Shown one piece after another: positions 14,861-25,000 of a stretch of DNA of 40,921 bases. Numbering within the stretch: position 1 is the stretch's first letter; the number at the start of each line of letters is the position of its first letter. The stretch comes from a bacterium (GTDB taxonomy: Bacteria > Patescibacteriota > Saccharimonadia > Saccharimonadales > Saccharimonadaceae). The position numbers and the translations under genes were made by a program. Location of the stretch: positions 1-40,921 of the forward strand of contig JAUIGB010000008.1 of assembly GCA_030429975.1 (NCBI GenBank), in the 5' to 3' direction. Under the pieces are notes generated by a model. The model worked only from the letters and a program-made list of their open reading frames with translations, was not told the DNA's origin and searched no databases.

Positions 14861-14907
14861 ACATAATTATACCCTTTCTAGCCCTTGCTGAAAAGGTATA
14901 ATTATGT
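14861..14907. promoter_or_regulatory. Inverted repeat with two outward-facing -10 boxes
   Basis: ACATAATTATACC (14861-14873) and GGTATAATTATGT (14895-14907) are perfect 13-bp arms around a 21-bp centre. The left arm gives a minus-strand TATAAT for the acidic-protein gene. The right arm gives a plus-strand TATAAT with no gene ahead of it, aimed into the 3' end of the YggT gene. It may be a divergent promoter making an antisense RNA, or a dimer binding site. Confidence 0.5.
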
Positions 14908-14917
14908 GTATATATAC

Positions 14918-15232
14918 TTATTTCTTTTTAGTGCTGGCAGACACGTGTGTAAGCGCGTCTATCAACGTAGCGACCAATAGCCCAGCTAGCATATAGACGA
15001 TGATGGCGAATATAGTCGAAAATTCGACCACAAACGCGCCATCGACGACGCGTACTGGAAAGATTCCACGGAATGGATCCAGCAATTCACCACTGGTGTT
15101 GTATAGCCAGTTAACAAAGCCGTTTTCGGCATTTGCGCCGAATAGCTTTAGAACGAATCTGAATGCCAAAAATCCTACGGCAATAGCCACGAAAAAGTTT
15201 ACTAGACCTAATAGTAGTTCACGTATTCTCAT
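14918..15232 (-). CDS. YggT-family membrane protein
   Basis: The 104-residue protein has two membrane helices: LLLGLVNFFVAIAVGFLAFRFVLKLF and IFAIIVYMLAGLLVATLIDALT. The intervening loop is NGFVNWLYNTSGELLDPFRGIFP, the typical YggT family motif with the conserved P-F-R. In many bacteria YggT lies near cell-division genes and may act in osmotic or membrane organisation; the function is not firmly established. AGGGAG lies before the ATG. A promoter with TTGACT (15297-15292) and TAGTAT (15274-15269) at 17 bp spacing is upstream. Confidence 0.85.
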   Translation of the reverse strand: MRIRELLLGLVNFFVAIAVGFLAFRFVLKLFGANAENGFVNWLYNTSGELLDPFRGIFPVRVVDGAFVVEFSTIFAIIVYMLAGLLVATLIDALTHVSASTKKK

Positions 15233-15268
15233 ACTTTAATCTCCCTTCGGTTTAATATCCTACTATCC

Positions 15269-15297
15269 ATACTAAAATGTTATGGGCATCAAGTCAA
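15269..15297 (-). promoter_or_regulatory. Promoter of the YggT gene
   Basis: Minus-strand TTGACT (15297-15292), a 17-bp spacer and TAGTAT (15274-15269) precede the YggT gene by about 36 bases. A leader and an AGGGAG ribosome-binding site follow. Confidence 0.6.
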
Positions 15298-15304
15298 ATT
15301 AGCA

Positions 15305-15829
15305 CTAGTGGCTCGCGAATAGTTTCAAAAAGACGATAGCTAGTCCAATAGCTAATTCTACCGACGCCAGGACTAGTGTTTGCATCTTGTTGGCGCTGAG
15401 CGCACGTGCCGATATAAGTGACCATCCTACCATCAATAACAGTCCATATGCGATTGATATATCGACCGCTACCACCAGCGGTATTATGCCTATAAATGCC
15501 AACAGTGACATGAGTGTCGGGAAAACTCCCGCGGCTAGTAGTGGAGCATGTTCTCTTAATCTACGCTGGATAGCGACCTCGTCTATCTCGGCCGTCTTTA
15601 GTACGATACGCCTAGACATACGAGTCGCAACTATGCTGGCCGCCCATAACGACACAGTCGTTCCTATTATTATCAATAGAACATGAAGCGACGAAGTGTG
15701 GCCGGGGTCAACGCTAATCAATACTGCCAATAATATAATTGTCGCGTATATTCGTTCTTTTAAAAGCGAAGCCTTGTGTTCTAGCTGAAACAGTATGACG
15801 TCTTTTTTTGATGCTAATTGCGTAGACAT
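15305..15829 (-). CDS. Four-helix membrane protein of unknown function
   Basis: The 174-residue protein has four hydrophobic helices (about residues 27-42, 47-67, 98-122 and 124-143) plus a fifth candidate near 150-172. A charged stretch (TRMSRRIVLKTAEIDEVAIQRRLREH) sits between the second and third. I do not recognise the family. It lies upstream of the YggT gene on the same strand but is separated from it by a promoter. Its own TAGAAT box is 9 bases before the ATG. Confidence 0.72.
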   Translation of the reverse strand: MSTQLASKKDVILFQLEHKASLLKERIYATIILLAVLISVDPGHTSSLHVLLIIIGTTVSLWAASIVATRMSRRIVLKTAEIDEVAIQRRLREHAPLLAAGVFPTLMSLLAFIGIIPLVVAVDISIAYGLLLMVGWSLISARALSANKMQTLVLASVELAIGLAIVFLKLFASH

Positions 15830-15846
15830 ACTCTCACTATTCTAAC

Positions 15847-15875
15847 AAATACCGCCCCGTAGCGGGGCGGTATTT
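15847..15875. terminator. Bidirectional hairpin terminator after rpsG
   Basis: AAATACCGCCCCG and CGGGGCGGTATTT form perfect 13-bp arms around TAG. The GC-rich core with A-rich and T-rich outer parts is a typical terminator, ending the rpsL-rpsG transcript before the membrane-protein gene. Confidence 0.85.
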
Positions 15876-15894
15876 GCAAGCTGTTCGACGTGGA

Positions 15895-16374
15895 TTATCC
15901 GCGTGCGAAGTGAGCGAAGGCTCGGTTGGCCTCTGCCATCTTGTGCGTGTCTTCTTTTTTCTTGTACGCAGCGCCTGTCTGGTTGTAGGCGTCTACAATT
16001 TCTAGAGCCAAGCGTTGGCTATAAGGCATACCACTGCGGGCACGTGCTGACTGAACTAGCCAGCTAAATGCGAAGTGCAGTTGGCGATGACCCTGGATAC
16101 CAAATGGAATCTGGTAGTTGGCACCACCGACACGTCGAGATTTGACCTCGAAGTTCGGGCTGACATTCCGTAGCGCGCGCTCGAAAACTTCTAGCGGTTC
16201 TTCGCTATCTAGTTTTTTGGCTGCTGCTTCTAGTGCGTTGTAAACTGCGCGTTCCGCGACAAGCTTTTTGCCATCTAGCATAGACTTGTTGATCAGACGC
16301 TGTACCAATACTGATTGGTATTTGCGATCTGGTTTTAGTTCGCGCTGTAGTTTTCGGGTAACTTTACGTGGCAT
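15895..16374 (-). CDS. rpsG: 30S ribosomal protein S7
   Basis: The 159 residues carry the S7 pattern: MPRK start, SVLVQRLINKSMLDGKKLVAERAVYNALE, VFERALRNVSPNFEVKSRRVGGANYQIPF, and the C-terminal HKMAEANRAFAHFARG. S7 nucleates assembly of the 30S head and contacts the exit site. It starts 2 bp after rpsL, and a strong terminator follows it. The usual next genes fusA and tuf are absent, so this str operon is shortened to two genes. Confidence 0.97.
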   Translation of the reverse strand: MPRKVTRKLQRELKPDRKYQSVLVQRLINKSMLDGKKLVAERAVYNALEAAAKKLDSEEPLEVFERALRNVSPNFEVKSRRVGGANYQIPFGIQGHRQLHFAFSWLVQSARARSGMPYSQRLALEIVDAYNQTGAAYKKKEDTHKMAEANRAFAHFARG

Positions 16375-16376
16375 TA

Positions 16377-16790
16377 CTACTTGCCCTCCTTTTTGGTACC
16401 GTATTTGCTACGGCCCTGTTGGCGCTTGCTCACACCCTGAAGGTCTAGAGCACCACGTACGATATGGTATCGCACACCTGGAAGATCCGGCACACGACCA
16501 CCACGAACGAGCACTACGGCGTGTTCCTGTAGGTTGTGACCTTCGCCACCAATGTATGCCCAAACTTCGTGACCGTTTGTTAGGCGCACACGTGCAACCT
16601 TTCGTAGGGCCGAGTTAGGCTTTTTAGGTGTTTTGGTCGTTACCTTGATACAAACACCTCGCTTTAGAGGTGAATCTTGGTCATAGTAACGTACTTTTAG
16701 TGCGTTGTGTATGCGACCCAAGTGTGGTGACTTGGACTTTTTCGCCTTGGTGTGGCGAGGCTTGCGCACCAGTTGGTTGATAGTAGGCAT
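16377..16790 (-). CDS. rpsL: 30S ribosomal protein S12
   Basis: The 137-residue protein contains [70 protein letters not shown]12 sits at the decoding centre. The lysines that change in streptomycin-resistant mutants (in TPKKPN and in GRVPDLPG context) look wild type. It is first of the rpsL-rpsG unit. The ATG is preceded by AGGAG about 13 bases away and by a leader of roughly 90 bases with hairpins. Confidence 0.97.
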   Translation of the reverse strand: MPTINQLVRKPRHTKAKKSKSPHLGRIHNALKVRYYDQDSPLKRGVCIKVTTKTPKKPNSALRKVARVRLTNGHEVWAYIGGEGHNLQEHAVVLVRGGRVPDLPGVRYHIVRGALDLQGVSKRQQGRSKYGTKKEGK

Positions 16791-16817
16791 ATTTAAAAAA
16801 TACTCCTGTTATAATTT

Positions 16818-16870
16818 GCTGATTGTATCCGCTCGGATCAGCATTCCGTGCGGTTCCGCTGTTAGGCGGA
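16818..16870 (-). promoter_or_regulatory. Structured leader of rpsL
   Basis: Two hairpins lie between the promoter and rpsL: GCTGAT/ATCAGC (16818-16823 with 16837-16842, with a GC-rich interior) and TCCGC/GCGGA (16855-16859 with 16866-16870). Ribosomal-protein operons are often self-controlled through such leaders. Whether S7 or S12 binds here cannot be told from one sequence. Confidence 0.4.
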
Positions 16871-16884
16871 GAAACTCATCTGTT

Positions 16885-16913
16885 ATTGTACCAAAAAGCA
16901 CGAGTTTTGTCCA
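16885..16913 (-). promoter_or_regulatory. rpsL-rpsG promoter
   Basis: Minus-strand TGGACA (16913-16908), exactly 17 bp spacer and TACAAT (16890-16885) form a near-consensus housekeeping promoter, 95 bases upstream of the rpsL ATG. Confidence 0.75.
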
Positions 16914-16983
16914 CACCCTGCTTGTATGAATCGCATAAGCACGATAAACTGGGGTCATAAGATAGAAAAAGGGTAAGGAGTGT

Positions 16984-18141
16984 ATGGATACAAAACCAAA
17001 TGATAATCCTGTCCCACCTAGGGATAAGGATGAAATGGCTGGCGGAGACGACAGCAATGTAGATAGCAACGCTAATGACGGGCAGTCTATAACCGTGAAA
17101 AGAGTGCCTGTTACATCCGAGGAGACTCCCGAGGAGTCTAACGCCGAGGAAACTACGCCAGTAGAGGCGCCCGAGGAGGAAGTCGCGGAGGTGCCAGAAG
17201 AACCCGTGACGACACCAGAACCAGTTAACTCGCCCGTGTCAGAACCTAGCGAAAAGCCAGCCATGGCAGCGGTTGGTGGCGAGAAAAAGAGCAAAAAGCC
17301 ACTGTTACTAGCCTTGTTGGGACTAGTGCTGTTGCTCGCAATAGCTGGTGGCGCGTACTATTACTTTTTCGTAATGAACAAATCTACGCCTACTAATACG
17401 GCGGCGGATACTTCGCCAGCACCAACAGAGCAAATGTCTGGAGCTGAGGCCCTGGTAAACAAGCTGTCGGGCGTTATAACGGGTGATGAGGTGGATATAG
17501 TGGAAACAACCGCCACCAGCGCCGAGGATGGCCAGGGAACGGTACTATATACCACTCCTTTCTATCTAGTTGGTGAACGTGACTATTCTAACTACCCAGA
17601 CGCTTCGTTTGGCCTCGCGGCCACTGGAACCGAGGAAGTAGCTACAACTGATTATCAAGCCCTAGTAGAGGCTATCGAAACCGAAGGGCTAGAAACAGTC
17701 GAGATAACCGCTGAATCACCGGTCGTAACGTCCGAAGCATTATACGCGTCTGACAGCGTGGTTTGTTATGTCGCGCAAATGGATAAATCCGCAGAGCAAA
17801 TTGGTTCTCATATGACATCCGTTGTTTGTTCTGACGTATCTAGTTATGCGGCTGCGGCTGTAGAGATCGATCCACTTTTTGAAGCCTATCTGACTGGCGA
17901 GGGGCTTGATCCGGAAACTAGCGGTGAAACATTCCTAGTTGGCGAGCCTGACATCAGCGACGGAACAGAGGGTCACATGAACGCCATCGTTGATATCAAT
18001 TCAGCAGTAGCCTATCTATACAAGGCTCCTGACGCTGATTGGACGCTATTGGTACACACCCAGGACGACCTAGCTTGTAGCTTACTAGATAATGAAACTA
18101 AAGAGATGGCATTTGACGGCGTAGATTGCGTCGACGCCTAG
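16984..18141 (+). CDS. Single-pass membrane protein with disordered cytosolic N-terminus and large external domain
   Basis: A 385-residue protein. The first 95 residues are rich in Pro, Glu, Asp and Thr and look disordered. One membrane helix follows (KKSKKPLLLALLGLVLLLAIAGGAYYYFFV, about residues 100-130), then a Thr/Pro linker and a long domain probably outside the cell. That domain holds four cysteines (in SVVCYV, SVVCSD, DLACSL and GVDCVD) that may form two disulfides. No known domain is recognised. It is one of few plus-strand genes, with AAGGAG (16975-16980) just before the ATG, and ends at a bidirectional terminator facing rpoC. A surface or cell-envelope role is plausible but unproven. 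Confidence 0.8.
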   Translation: MDTKPNDNPVPPRDKDEMAGGDDSNVDSNANDGQSITVKRVPVTSEETPEESNAEETTPVEAPEEEVAEVPEEPVTTPEPVNSPVSEPSEKPAMAAVGGEKKSKKPLLLALLGLVLLLAIAGGAYYYFFVMNKSTPTNTAADTSPAPTEQMSGAEALVNKLSGVITGDEVDIVETTATSAEDGQGTVLYTTPFYLVGERDYSNYPDASFGLAATGTEEVATTDYQALVEAIETEGLETVEITAESPVVTSEALYASDSVVCYVAQMDKSAEQIGSHMTSVVCSDVSSYAAAAVEIDPLFEAYLTGEGLDPETSGETFLVGEPDISDGTEGHMNAIVDINSAVAYLYKAPDADWTLLVHTQDDLACSLLDNETKEMAFDGVDCVDA

Positions 18142-18158
18142 TCGATCTAGACTATAAA

Positions 18159-18190
18159 AAATACTCCCGCCTTTATCGGCGGGAGTATTT
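18159..18190. terminator. Bidirectional terminator between the membrane-protein gene and rpoC
   Basis: AAATACTCCCGCC (18159-18171) and GGCGGGAGTATTT (18178-18190) are perfect 13-bp arms with a 6-base loop. The outer A/T tracts let it end both the plus-strand gene and the converging rpoBC transcript. Confidence 0.9.
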
Positions 18191-18205
18191 GTATGTTTGT
18201 TTGTA

Positions 18206-21200
18206 TTAGTCGTCTAGGTTTAGCTCTTCCGCTATTTCGTCGACTATCTCGTCGCCAGAACCCGTACCTGCTACTTCTACACCAGTACCGACAGGAATCT
18301 TGCGTCCGATGATGACGTTTTCCTTTAGTCCGTGTAGGTGGTCTGCTCGACCGCTAGTTGCTGCGTTGATCAGCACGCGTGTCGTATCCTGGAATGACGC
18401 TGCAGATAGCCAGCTATCACTCCAGATAGATACCTTTGTGATACCTAGTAGCAATTGAGTAAACTTGACGGTTTCTTTGCCTTCCATTTCTAGCTGTACG
18501 TTGGCATCGACTACTGCAGCCTTGCCTACGATATCGCCAGTCACGAAGTCGCTGTCACCTGGATCTTCGATCTGAACACGACTGAACATCTGTCGAACGA
18601 TGATCTCGAGGTGCTTGTCGGCAACGTCTTGACCCTGTGCAGCGTAGATACGTAGCACTTCGTTGATGATGTATCGTTGTGTAGCCTCGACGCCCTTTAG
18701 ACGCATGAGGTCATGTAGATTCAATGATCCAATAGTGAGACGGTCACCAGCCTCGACTGTGTCGCCCTTTTTGACAACCAGCTGTGTAGTACCAGGTATT
18801 TGGTACCTAGCAGGCGCGCCAGCATCGGCAGTGATAGTAGCGTTTGTTTTTGTAAACGTAACGATACCGTCGAATGGTGCGACCAATGGATTGGCGCCTT
18901 CTTCTTCGCTCGCGATTACATCACCAGCTTTTACGGCAGCGTTCTTCTTTACGCTCGCTTTTCGACCCTCTAGTGGGATTTCCTCGACCTTTTCGGTCAC
19001 AGGAGTTACCTGAACGACGTATTCTTTGCCGTCTTCCCAAGTATCTACGACACCAGCAACTTCAGTGATGTGTGCCTGACCTTTTGGAGTACGTGCCTCG
19101 AATAGCTCTTCGACACGAGGTAGACCCTGCGTGATGTCGCCACCAGCCACACCACCGGCGTGGAAGGTTCGTAGCGTCAACTGTGTACCAGGCTCACCGA
19201 CAGACTGCGCGGCGATAACACCGACAGGCTGTGAACCGGCAACTAGGTGGCCAGTCGCCATGTCGATACCGTAGCTCTTTGTTGGGATACCGTTTAGGTT
19301 CTTTGTAGACAATACTGATTGGATTGAAACTTCCGTTACTTTTTCGTCTTCTTCGATCGCGTCAGCGATGTCACGAGTGATTAGCTGGTCTGCTTTTATG
19401 TGACCTGGGACTTCTTTGGCAGTGTAGCGACCATACAATCGGTTGCTAAACTCGATCATCGTATCTTCTGTTTCAGATCGATAGATCGTGTAGCCTTCGT
19501 CACCAGCGTCGTCTTCGACAGTAAACACGTCTTGTGACACGTCAACTAGACGGCGAGTTAGGTAACCAGAGTCAGCTGTCTTTAGCGCGGTATCGATCAG
19601 ACCCTTACGAGCACCTCGTGTTGCCACGAATGATTCTAGGGCTGATAGACCTTGCTTGTAGCTAGAACGGATAGGTAGCTCGATTTCTCGGTTGGTCGCG
19701 TCGACCATGATACCGATCATAGCGCTAGCTAGCTTGACGTTGCTGATATCACCACGGGCACCAGAGTTGACCATGACAGAGATACTAGTATCCATGCTCT
19801 GCAGTTGGTTCTGCAAGAATTCCGTCACCTTGTTGTCGACGTTTCGCCATGCTGCGACAGTTAGGCTATAGCGCTCTTCGTCAGTGATCAGACCTTGGTC
19901 GTATTGATCAGAGATTTGAGCAGCACGTTCGTCGCCTTCTGACACGAACTGGTGGATTTCTTCGAAGTTTAGGTAGTCATCCTTACCGGTAGACACAGCG
20001 GCAACTGTCGCGAATCGGAACGATAGTCCCTTCATGCGGTCAGCAGTTCGAGCTGTTTCCTCGGCACCATAGGTGTTAAAGATCTTTGCCAGAACTTTCT
20101 TTAGCTGTTTCTTGGTCTGAACGTTGTTGTTGTACGGATAATCCTCGGGAAGGATTTCGTTAAAGAACACGCGTCCTAGAGTAGTGTTACGGATTTCACC
20201 TTTGGCAAACACGCGGATTGGTGACTGCAGTTGAATCTTGCCTGCTTCCCAAGCCATTTCTGCTTCGTAAACAGAGCTGAAGGCACGTAGTTCGTCGTTT
20301 TGCGCGCTAGGCTTTTCGTAGGTAATGTAATAGTTACCAAGGACGATGTCCTGACCGATAGACAGAACCGGAGCGCCGTCGGCTGGTTTTAGCAAGTTCT
20401 TTGAAGCTGTCATCAGCTCGCGAGCTTCGCGCTGCGCGTCTTCGGACAGTGGCAAGTGAACAGCCATCTGGTCACCATCGTAGTCGGCGTTGAATCCGTT
20501 TGCTACTAGTGGGTGCAGTTGGATAGCTTTACCTTCGACTAGTTTTGGCATGAAGGCCTGGATAGACAGACGGTGAAGTGATGGAGCACGGTTCAATAGA
20601 ACGTATTTGCCCTTGATCACCTCGTCCAATGCGTCCCATACCAGTGAATCACCAGATTCGATTAGTCGTGTAGCCGAACGGATATTGTGTGCATGTTCGT
20701 TGCGAATCAGCCAGCTGATTACGAATGGTTTAAACAGTTCCAATGCCATTTGCTTTGGCACACCACATTCGTCGATCTTTAGCTTTGGACCAACAACGAT
20801 AACTGAACGTCCAGAGTAATCCACGCGCTTACCTAGTAGGTTTTGGCGGAATCGACCCTGCTTACCTTTTAGCATGTCGCTGATGCTCTTTAGACGGCGT
20901 CGGCCACCTGTAGCGTTTACTGCTCGGCCACCGCGTGCGGCGCTGTTATCCACTAGTGCGTCTACTGCTTCTTGTAGCATACGCATTTCGTTTCGTCGGA
21001 TAACTTCCGGCGCGTTTAGGTCGATTAGTTTCTTTAGACGGTTGTTACGGTTGATAACGCGACGATATAGGTCGTTTAGGTCGCTAGTCGCGAATCGACC
21101 ACCAGTCAACTGCACCATAGGACGTAGGTCCGGTGGAATAACAGGTAGGACCGTAAGCGCTAGGCTGTTTGGTCGAATACCAGCAGAGTACATACCTTCT

Positions 21201-22039
21201 AGAACACGAAGTCTCTTCAGTAGTTTCTTTTCTCGTTGACCCTTGGCGTTTTCGACTTCTTCGCTGAGTTCTTTGATCAGAACAGGAAGGTCGATTTCGT
21301 CCAATAGGTGTTTTAGAGCAGTACCACCCATACCTACGGTGATGAGCTCTTCGTACTCTTCTGGTAGGTTGCGGTAGTCTGTTTCGTTCATCAGAGAGCT
21401 CTTTACTAGGCTATCTAGCTGAGCTTTCTTTACGTTATGTACTTCTTCTAGCTCTTCGTTCTCTTTGGACATTTCTTCGGCTAGTTTCTTGACGTCCGCG
21501 TTTTCGTTTTCCGCTTCTTTTTCGTAGCGGATCTTTATCGCAGCACGTCCAGCCTCTGTTTCAGCCTCTAGATCGGCTAGCATTTGATCACGTTTTTCTT
21601 CGTCTACGCTTAGGATGACATAGCTAGCGAAATACGCGATTCGTTCTAGGTTGCGTACCGTGAGGCCTAGCAGTAGGCTCATGGCACTTGGAGTACCACG
21701 CATGAACCAAATGTGCGCTACCGGAGCGGCAAGGTTGATGTGACCCATTCGTTCGCGACGAACAATTGATTTAGTGACTAGCTCGCCGTTCTTGTCGACG
21801 GCTGCCTCGCGTGAACGTACGCCTTTTAGTTTGTTATCGTGTGGGTTGATATCCTTGACTGGACCAAAGATCCTTTCGCAGAACAATCCGTCACGTTCTG
21901 GTTTCTGTGTTCGATAGTTAATGGTTTCAGGCTTGGTAACCTCGCCGTGTGACCATTTTAGAATGTCGTCAGAACTAGCTACAGCCAATCTAACTGCGTC
22001 GAAATCTGCGATTCCTGTACCTGCAACAACTCGTGGCAT
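18206..22039 (-). CDS. rpoC: RNA polymerase subunit beta-prime without zinc-binding cysteines
   Basis: A 1277-residue catalytic subunit. The start [32 protein letters not shown] and [19 protein letters not shown] are standard. The Mg-binding loop is NADYDGD (Asp519, 521, 523 with Tyr520 where Phe is usual). The trigger-loop and bridge-helix region includes [21 protein letters not shown]. Both normal zinc sites are gone. Where ZBD1 carries four Cys, residues 61-90 read [20 protein letters not shown] and onward with none. Where the second site has CETKRGVCAKC, this protein has [12 protein letters not shown]. Only Cys54 and the Cys in IDECGV remain in the whole subunit. It starts 2 bp after rpoB with GGAGAGGAG inside the rpoB end. 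Confidence 0.98.
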   Translation of the reverse strand: MPRVVAGTGIADFDAVRLAVASSDDILKWSHGEVTKPETINYRTQKPERDGLFCERIFGPVKDINPHDNKLKGVRSREAAVDKNGELVTKSIVRRERMGHINLAAPVAHIWFMRGTPSAMSLLLGLTVRNLERIAYFASYVILSVDEEKRDQMLADLEAETEAGRAAIKIRYEKEAENENADVKKLAEEMSKENEELEEVHNVKKAQLDSLVKSSLMNETDYRNLPEEYEELITVGMGGTALKHLLDEIDLPVLIKELSEEVENAKGQREKKLLKRLRVLEGMYSAGIRPNSLALTVLPVIPPDLRPMVQLTGGRFATSDLNDLYRRVINRNNRLKKLIDLNAPEVIRRNEMRMLQEAVDALVDNSAARGGRAVNATGGRRRLKSISDMLKGKQGRFRQNLLGKRVDYSGRSVIVVGPKLKIDECGVPKQMALELFKPFVISWLIRNEHAHNIRSATRLIESGDSLVWDALDEVIKGKYVLLNRAPSLHRLSIQAFMPKLVEGKAIQLHPLVANGFNADYDGDQMAVHLPLSEDAQREARELMTASKNLLKPADGAPVLSIGQDIVLGNYYITYEKPSAQNDELRAFSSVYEAEMAWEAGKIQLQSPIRVFAKGEIRNTTLGRVFFNEILPEDYPYNNNVQTKKQLKKVLAKIFNTYGAEETARTADRMKGLSFRFATVAAVSTGKDDYLNFEEIHQFVSEGDERAAQISDQYDQGLITDEERYSLTVAAWRNVDNKVTEFLQNQLQSMDTSISVMVNSGARGDISNVKLASAMIGIMVDATNREIELPIRSSYKQGLSALESFVATRGARKGLIDTALKTADSGYLTRRLVDVSQDVFTVEDDAGDEGYTIYRSETEDTMIEFSNRLYGRYTAKEVPGHIKADQLITRDIADAIEEDEKVTEVSIQSVLSTKNLNGIPTKSYGIDMATGHLVAGSQPVGVIAAQSVGEPGTQLTLRTFHAGGVAGGDITQGLPRVEELFEARTPKGQAHITEVAGVVDTWEDGKEYVVQVTPVTEKVEEIPLEGRKASVKKNAAVKAGDVIASEEEGANPLVAPFDGIVTFTKTNATITADAGAPARYQIPGTTQLVVKKGDTVEAGDRLTIGSLNLHDLMRLKGVEATQRYIINEVLRIYAAQGQDVADKHLEIIVRQMFSRVQIEDPGDSDFVTGDIVGKAAVVDANVQLEMEGKETVKFTQLLLGITKVSIWSDSWLSAASFQDTTRVLINAATSGRADHLHGLKENVIIGRKIPVGTGVEVAGTGSGDEIVDEIAEELNLDD

Positions 22040-22041
22040 GG

Positions 22042-25000
22042 CTATTTCTCCTCTCCTTCCGCTACGGTTTCTTCTACTTCGTCTATGTCTTGAACGGATA
22101 GTCCGTCTTCTTCTAGGTCAATTCCGTCAGCTTCGTCTAGTACAGACTCGACCTCGGGTTCATCGTCTACTGGAACAGTCTTGTCCTCTGGGCCAGCTTC
22201 GGCGATCACTTCCTCGGCATCGACTACTAGATCTTCGCCACTCTCGTCTTCGTCCAATAGATCTACACGTAGACCTAGGCCTTGAAGCTCTTTGACGAGG
22301 ACGTTAAAGCTCTCTGGCAGTTTCGGACCAACGATTGGCTCGTCCTTGATAATCGATTCGTAGGCTTTCGCACGACCGTAAACATCGTCGGATTTGATAG
22401 TAAGCATTTCCTGCAATGTTGTGGCGGCACCGTATGCTTCTAGTGCCCACACCTCCATCTCTCCAAATCGCTGACCACCGTTTTGGGCCTTACCGCCTAG
22501 AGGCTGCTGGGTAACCATAGTGTATGGACCAGTCGATCGGGCATGGATCTTGTCTGAAACCATGTGATGTAGCTTGATCATGTGCATGACACCAACAGTT
22601 GTTCGTTCCTCGAACGCATCACCTGTTCGGCCATCAAATAGCTGTGATTTGCCATCTTCGGCAAAGCCTGCTTTTTTCAGCTCTTCGCTGATTACTTCGT
22701 TTGGCACTCCGTTAAATGACGGCGTAGCGACCTTGTAACCTAGTGCACGAGCAGCCATACCAAGATGAGTTTCGAACAGCTGTCCGATATTCATACGTGA
22801 TGGCACGCCTAGTGGGTTTAGGATTACGTCAACTGGTGTTCCGTCTTCCATGAACGGCATGTCTTCGGAAGGTAGGATACGCGCCACGACACCCTTGTTA
22901 CCGTGTCGTCCCGCTAGCTTGTCACCGACGCTGATTTTTCGTAGTTGAGCTACGAAGATCTGAATTTGCATCAAGACACCGGCTTTTAGTTCGTGGCCGT
23001 TTTCTCGGCTAAATACCTTTACGCCAACAACCTTACCGCCACCTGCGTTGTTCATGCGCTGAGAAGTGTCGCGTACATCTTTGGCTTTTTCGCCAAAGAT
23101 AGCTCGTAGTAGACGTTCTTCGCTAGAAAGTTCTTGCTCGCCTTTTGGAGTAATCTTTCCAACCAATACGTCGCCTGCCTTTACTTCAGAGCCGACTTGG
23201 ACGATACCGTCTTCGTCTAGATGTCGCAAAGATTCTTCACTCACGTTTGGAATGTCACGAGTAACGATCTCGGCACCTAGCTTGGTTTCTCGGACTTCTA
23301 CGTTGTAGTCCTTGATATTGATGCTAGTGAGGCCGTCGTCTTTTACAAGTCGGTCGGATAGAACGATCGCGTCGTCCATGTTGTAACCACCCCATGGCAT
23401 AAACGCCACTGTTAGGTCACGACCTAGTGCTAATTCACCTTCGCTGATAGACGCGCCTTCGATGAGGATGTCGCCTTTTTTGACCTTGTCGCCACGAGAA
23501 ACACGTGTTTTTTGGTTGATTGAGCGGTCATCGTTGCTTTTCGCGAAGTGAACCAACTCGTAAACCTTTACTCCGTCCTTGTATTTGACATGGATTTCTT
23601 CGCCGTCGGCGCGGACAACTTCACCTGCACCTTCAGCTACTATCAATTGACTTGTGTTCTTTGCTAGTTCGGCTTCAATACCAGTTCCTACCGTAGGGGC
23701 TTCTGGTGTCAATAGTGGTACAGCCTGCTTCTGCATGTTTGAACCTGTCAAGCTTCGGTCGACACGGTTTTTCTCTATAAATGGAACGAGAGCCGCAGTC
23801 GAGCCTAGGATTTGTTTGTGAGCAGCATCCATATAAGTGACTTCACTTGCGTCAACTTGCTCTGGCAATAGTCCGTTTCGGGCACTTACGCGCGCTTCGA
23901 TGAACTTATTGTCTTTGTCCAGAGGCGCGCTGGCATCGGCGATAACTTCGGTCACTTCTTGGCTAGCGTCTAGATATACAATCTTGTCGGTTACTTTGCC
24001 GTTTTCAACCTTTAGATACGGAGTTTCGATAAAACCGTACTCGTTAATTCGAGCATACGTACCAAGGTTTAGCACCAGTCCGATGTTTGCACCTTCTGGT
24101 GTTTCTACTGAACACAGTCGTCCATAGTGAGTCGGGTGGGCGTCACGCACATCAAATCCGGCGCGTTCACGCGATAGGCCGCCTGGGCCCATAGAGCTTA
24201 GGCGTCGCTTGTGGCTTAGTTCCGATAGAGGATTACAATCATCCATCAACTGGCTCAACTGGCTGCTGGCAAAGAATTCACGAACAGCCGCGACAACTGG
24301 GCGAGCATTGATTAGCTGACCAGGCGTTACGCTCTCGATTTCGCTCATAGACATGCGGTCCATGGCATTTCGTTGCATACGTAGCATACCTACGCGGAAC
24401 TGACGAGCTACTAGTTCGCCAACTAGTTTGACTCGACGATTGTTTAGCGCGTCGATATCATCCGGGGCTTCCTGTGTATTGTTCAGGCGAATGATTTCCG
24501 TGATGATCGCGATTAAATCGCTCATTTGGAATACGCGGTTTTTATTCGTGTTAGGAACATCCATTCCTAGGCGTTGATTGATCTTGTATCGACCTACACG
24601 ACTGTAGTCGAATCGTTTGAAATCAAAGAACATTCGCTCGATCATGGTTCGGGCATTTTCTACAGTAGCCAAGTCACCTGGGCGTAGGCGCCTATAAACT
24701 TCGATCAATGCTTCGTTTGAACCACGAGCTGGGTCCTTTTCTAGAGTGGCTTCTATGAAATTAACATCGCCAGTGTCGACAGAGCTAAACATAGTCTTTA
24801 GGTCTGCTACCTTTGTGTGGCCTAGTGCACGTAGCAATGTAGTGACAGGCAACTTGCGTCGGCGATCAATCTTGACGTAGATACAACCGTTAGCGGCCGT
24901 TTCAAACTCTAGCCATGCGCCACGGCCAGGGATTAGCTTGGCGCCGTAATAGTTACGTCCACCGTTGTTATCGGCAGTAAAGAACACTCCGGCAGAACGA

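Noticed and set aside
16809-17294. 161-aa minus-strand frame over the rpsL promoter and the start of the 385-aa membrane protein
   Set aside because: It is composed of Ser/Gly/Thr repeats mirrored from the acidic disordered region, and covers the rpsL promoter and leader.
24170-24290. Possible rifampicin-resistance changes in RpoB
   Set aside because: The positions most often changed in resistant strains (Asp, His, Ser of the cluster) have the sensitive-type residue. The neighbouring differences look like lineage variation.
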